The notes under the pieces are model-generated. The model searched no databases and was not told the origin of the DNA. It saw nothing but the letters and a program-made list of their open reading frames with translations. Below, one piece after another: positions 22,457-24,609 of a DNA stretch of 24,609 bases (positions are counted from its first letter, which is position 1; every line of letters starts with the position of its first letter). Position numbers and translations under genes: made by a program. Source of the DNA: CAZMFZ01 sp964565665 (lineage in GTDB: Bacteria > Bacteroidota > Bacteroidia > Cytophagales > UBA9547); contig CAZMFZ010000049.1 in NCBI GenBank assembly GCA_964565665.1, positions 1 to 24,609 on the forward strand, in the 5' to 3' direction.

Positions 22457-24538
22457 CTATTCTTCTTCAGTAAATTGTATTTTGCGTTCTTTCAACTTGC
22501 CAAGCTGAATTTCAAATACGGTATCGCCCCTTGTGCTGCAAACAAGTTTAACATCACCAGTTAATTTTTTTGCTGCTAATTTGGCAATATAAAGCCCTAA
22601 TCCAGAGCCACTTGAGTATTCATTTCCACGAAAAAACATATCAAATACTTTTTCTTTAATAGTATCGTCTATACCCTGCCCATTGTCGATGATTGCGATT
22701 ACGAGGGTTTCATCTTCTAGTTTATTTATTTTTATATTACAAAAAGGTTGTTTCGATACATCATTACTCCTAAATCTCACTGCATTATCAACCAAGTTAT
22801 GAACTAATAATTGCAGTAAATTAAAATCGTAATATACTGTTTCATTTTCATCCATTTCAAAAGAAATAGATACTTTAGGCGTATTAAGATTTTCACTTAA
22901 TAATTCAAACACACCATCTCTAAGCGCAGAAAGCTGGAAATAATTAGGTTTTATATGGTTGTTTTTAATTTCATTTACACTTAATATTCTATTCAGAGTA
23001 AATTGCGTTTTTTTTGAAAATTTCTCTAATACAAGCAAGTAATCGTGGCTTTTTTTTGAGTCTTTTTCAATTAGTGCCAAATTACAAAGCCCCATAATGG
23101 TTGTAATTGGTCCTCTAATGTCGTGGGCAGCCCTATAAATAAAAGTATCAAGTTCATAGTTTAGATTTAATAAATCACGATAAGCTTTTTGAAGTTTTTT
23201 GGTTCTTTCCCTCACTTTTTCTTCCAACTCTTCATTTATGACCGCAATTTCTTCCTTTTGAGAAATCAACTCTTCTGTGCGTTGTCTCACGCGGTTTTCA
23301 AGTTCTAAATTTTTTTCTTCTATCAGCAATTGCTTTTCATGTTCTGCATCAATCTCATTCTTAACCAGCTCCTGCTCAATTACTTGAATTCTATTTGCCA
23401 AGCCAAGTGAAAATAAAGCCAAATCGAAAATAGCTCCAATTTGTGGCAAAAATTGTATTATTTGAGTATTTGAGGTATGTGGAATAAAATCTAGTAAATA
23501 AGAAATATAAGTAAAGCCAGTTACAATCAAGATAACATTGCCCACCAAAAAATACCGAGCTGGGATGTACTCTTTTACTACACACATGATCGTAACTACA
23601 GTCATGAAAAAAACTGTAAAAACGGACAGAATAAGCAATACTAATTTGGCAAGCCACCATTGGCCAAAAAACATTGGAATGTAGCTTATGAGCAAAATCA
23701 ACATTAGGTAACGAGCATTTTTATCTGCCTTGGCCACCAAATAGGAGGTTTGCATATATATTCGCCCAAATTGAATATATACAATCAACATAAAAGGTGT
23801 AATTATTAGCCTGATAAAATGGAAATTATTAGTTGTATTTTGAAAAAACACCTCTCTTATCAAGCCATCTGAAACAAAATTATAATATAAAAATAACACC
23901 GAAAAAAGTACATAGTATCCATAGCCTCGGCTATTTAATGTGATCGCCAACATTAGATTATAGAAAATCATTAATAGAATGGCTCCGTAAAAAAAAATAT
24001 TTATCGCTCTTGATACTGCCCTATTTGCCTCAAACGATTCCGGATGATAAATTTTAGCTTCGCTAATGCTATACTTTAGTAAATGTTTTGAAAAACTGCT
24101 TTTATTTACTAGCTTAATCAACAAAGTAGTAGTGTCATGGGCACTGAGATTGAACACCATAAATTCACCAACACCTGTTTTTACCGCTTTTTCTAGTAGA
24201 GTGTAGCACGTACCACTATAAAGTGTATCTACTATTTTTTGCTTTGCAATAGTGTAAAGTGTGATTTTTTCATTACTATTTCCAAAGCCGATAATCCAGC
24301 GAACAGAATTTGAATTGTTGTATACATTAATTTTTAAGAATATCGAATCCCCTTTATCGGAAAGTGCAGCTACCGAAATTTCGTTTTGCAACTTAGCATC
24401 TGAATATATTTTTACTTTATTGGAAATACTAAAAGTTTTGTCTCCTCCATTTAATTCCAAAAAATTAGTATCAGAGCCCAAAATTTGGAGTGATGTAAAA
24501 ATCAAGAATACAAAAAAGTAAAGTAAAATTCGACCCAT
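22457..24538 (-). CDS. 7TMR-DISM hybrid-type sensor histidine kinase
   Basis: The membrane histidine kinase of 693 residues has a signal peptide (4-20), a 7TMR-DISMED2-like extracellular domain (about 30-165) and seven transmembrane helices (about 178-382). A long coiled coil (about 385-462) contains two RT-type repeats (RVRQRTEEL and KVRERTKKL). The HisKA helix YRAAHDIRGPITTIMGL carries H472. In the HATPase domain the N-box is LLVHNLVDNAVRF (N581 and N585), the G1 box IIDNGQGID (D618) and the G2 box SGSGLGLYIAKLAAKKL (G644-G648). No receiver domain is attached and no response regulator gene is in the window, so its partner is unknown. It is 69 bp upstream of the PP2C receptor, which has the same sensor and membrane layout. 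The two probably arose by duplication and domain exchange. Confidence 0.93.
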   Translation of the reverse strand: MGRILLYFFVFLIFTSLQILGSDTNFLELNGGDKTFSISNKVKIYSDAKLQNEISVAALSDKGDSIFLKINVYNNSNSVRWIIGFGNSNEKITLYTIAKQKIVDTLYSGTCYTLLEKAVKTGVGEFMVFNLSAHDTTTLLIKLVNKSSFSKHLLKYSISEAKIYHPESFEANRAVSRAINIFFYGAILLMIFYNLMLAITLNSRGYGYYVLFSVLFLYYNFVSDGLIREVFFQNTTNNFHFIRLIITPFMLIVYIQFGRIYMQTSYLVAKADKNARYLMLILLISYIPMFFGQWWLAKLVLLILSVFTVFFMTVVTIMCVVKEYIPARYFLVGNVILIVTGFTYISYLLDFIPHTSNTQIIQFLPQIGAIFDLALFSLGLANRIQVIEQELVKNEIDAEHEKQLLIEEKNLELENRVRQRTEELISQKEEIAVINEELEEKVRERTKKLQKAYRDLLNLNYELDTFIYRAAHDIRGPITTIMGLCNLALIEKDSKKSHDYLLVLEKFSKKTQFTLNRILSVNEIKNNHIKPNYFQLSALRDGVFELLSENLNTPKVSISFEMDENETVYYDFNLLQLLVHNLVDNAVRFRSNDVSKQPFCNIKINKLEDETLVIAIIDNGQGIDDTIKEKVFDMFFRGNEYSSGSGLGLYIAKLAAKKLTGDVKLVCSTRGDTVFEIQLGKLKERKIQFTEEE

Positions 24539-24609
24539 CCAATAGTGAGGTTTTTAAATCATTAAATAAGGCATTCCATAAAACCTTCGCAATATGTAGA
24601 ATTTATACC

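Noticed and set aside
1..24609. tRNA, rRNA, CRISPR array, transposase or phage genes
   Set aside because: None was recognised on either strand when reading through gaps and coding regions; structured RNA cannot be excluded without a covariance search.

Overview
The window looks like chromosomal DNA of a member of the phylum Bacteroidota, probably a free-living, gliding-type (Cytophagales-like) bacterium. Four things point there: an AT-rich sequence with many TAnnTTTG-type promoter elements and few Shine-Dalgarno sites; a GldJ gliding/type 9 secretion lipoprotein; a SusC-type TonB plug domain; and a short archaeal/eukaryotic-type prolyl-tRNA synthetase. No rRNA, tRNA, CRISPR array, intact insertion sequence or phage gene was seen. 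Most genes are housekeeping. The less ordinary material is a HEPN/nucleotidyltransferase operon and the signalling cluster at the right end.

Layout, left to right. 1-845: 3' end of a bifunctional-nuclease-domain/UVR protein, converging on a small secreted protein. 928-2846: gldJ, divergent from a SpoU-family RNA methyltransferase. 2872-4254: a polyprenyl-phosphate sugar transferase that starts polysaccharide synthesis. 4466-6382: dnaK, with an unusual upstream region that includes a sigma-54-like -24/-12 motif, and a clear terminator. 6552-7611 (minus strand): an overlapping HEPN - minimal nucleotidyltransferase - VOC operon. 7715-9184: proS. 9356-9943: an orphan SiaB-family kinase. 10080-10229: a truncated Hsp20 remnant. 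10423-11916: a Do/HtrA protease. 11973-13858 (minus): flavin-reductase-like protein, a free-standing TonB plug protein, and pdxH. 13951-16318 (plus): YqgE, a two-gene YeeE/YedE sulfur transporter and a 1-Cys peroxiredoxin. 16839-18515: manC and a conserved unknown protein. 18541-24538 (minus): a 7TMR-DISM histidine kinase, a 7TMR-DISM PP2C phosphatase, SiaB-like kinase, SiaC-like protein and AcpH-like protein.

The most interesting region is the right-hand cluster. It contains the phosphatase, kinase and phospho-acceptor parts of a SiaABC-type partner-switching circuit, but the sensor is a seven-transmembrane DISM domain. No SiaD diguanylate cyclase is visible, so the output is unknown. A second SiaB paralogue sits alone about 10 kb away. 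Other points worth checking are the dnaK upstream region, the Hsp20 fragment, the stand-alone TonB plug, and the VOC gene coupled to the HEPN/MNT pair. All function calls come from reading motifs by eye; no database search was run.
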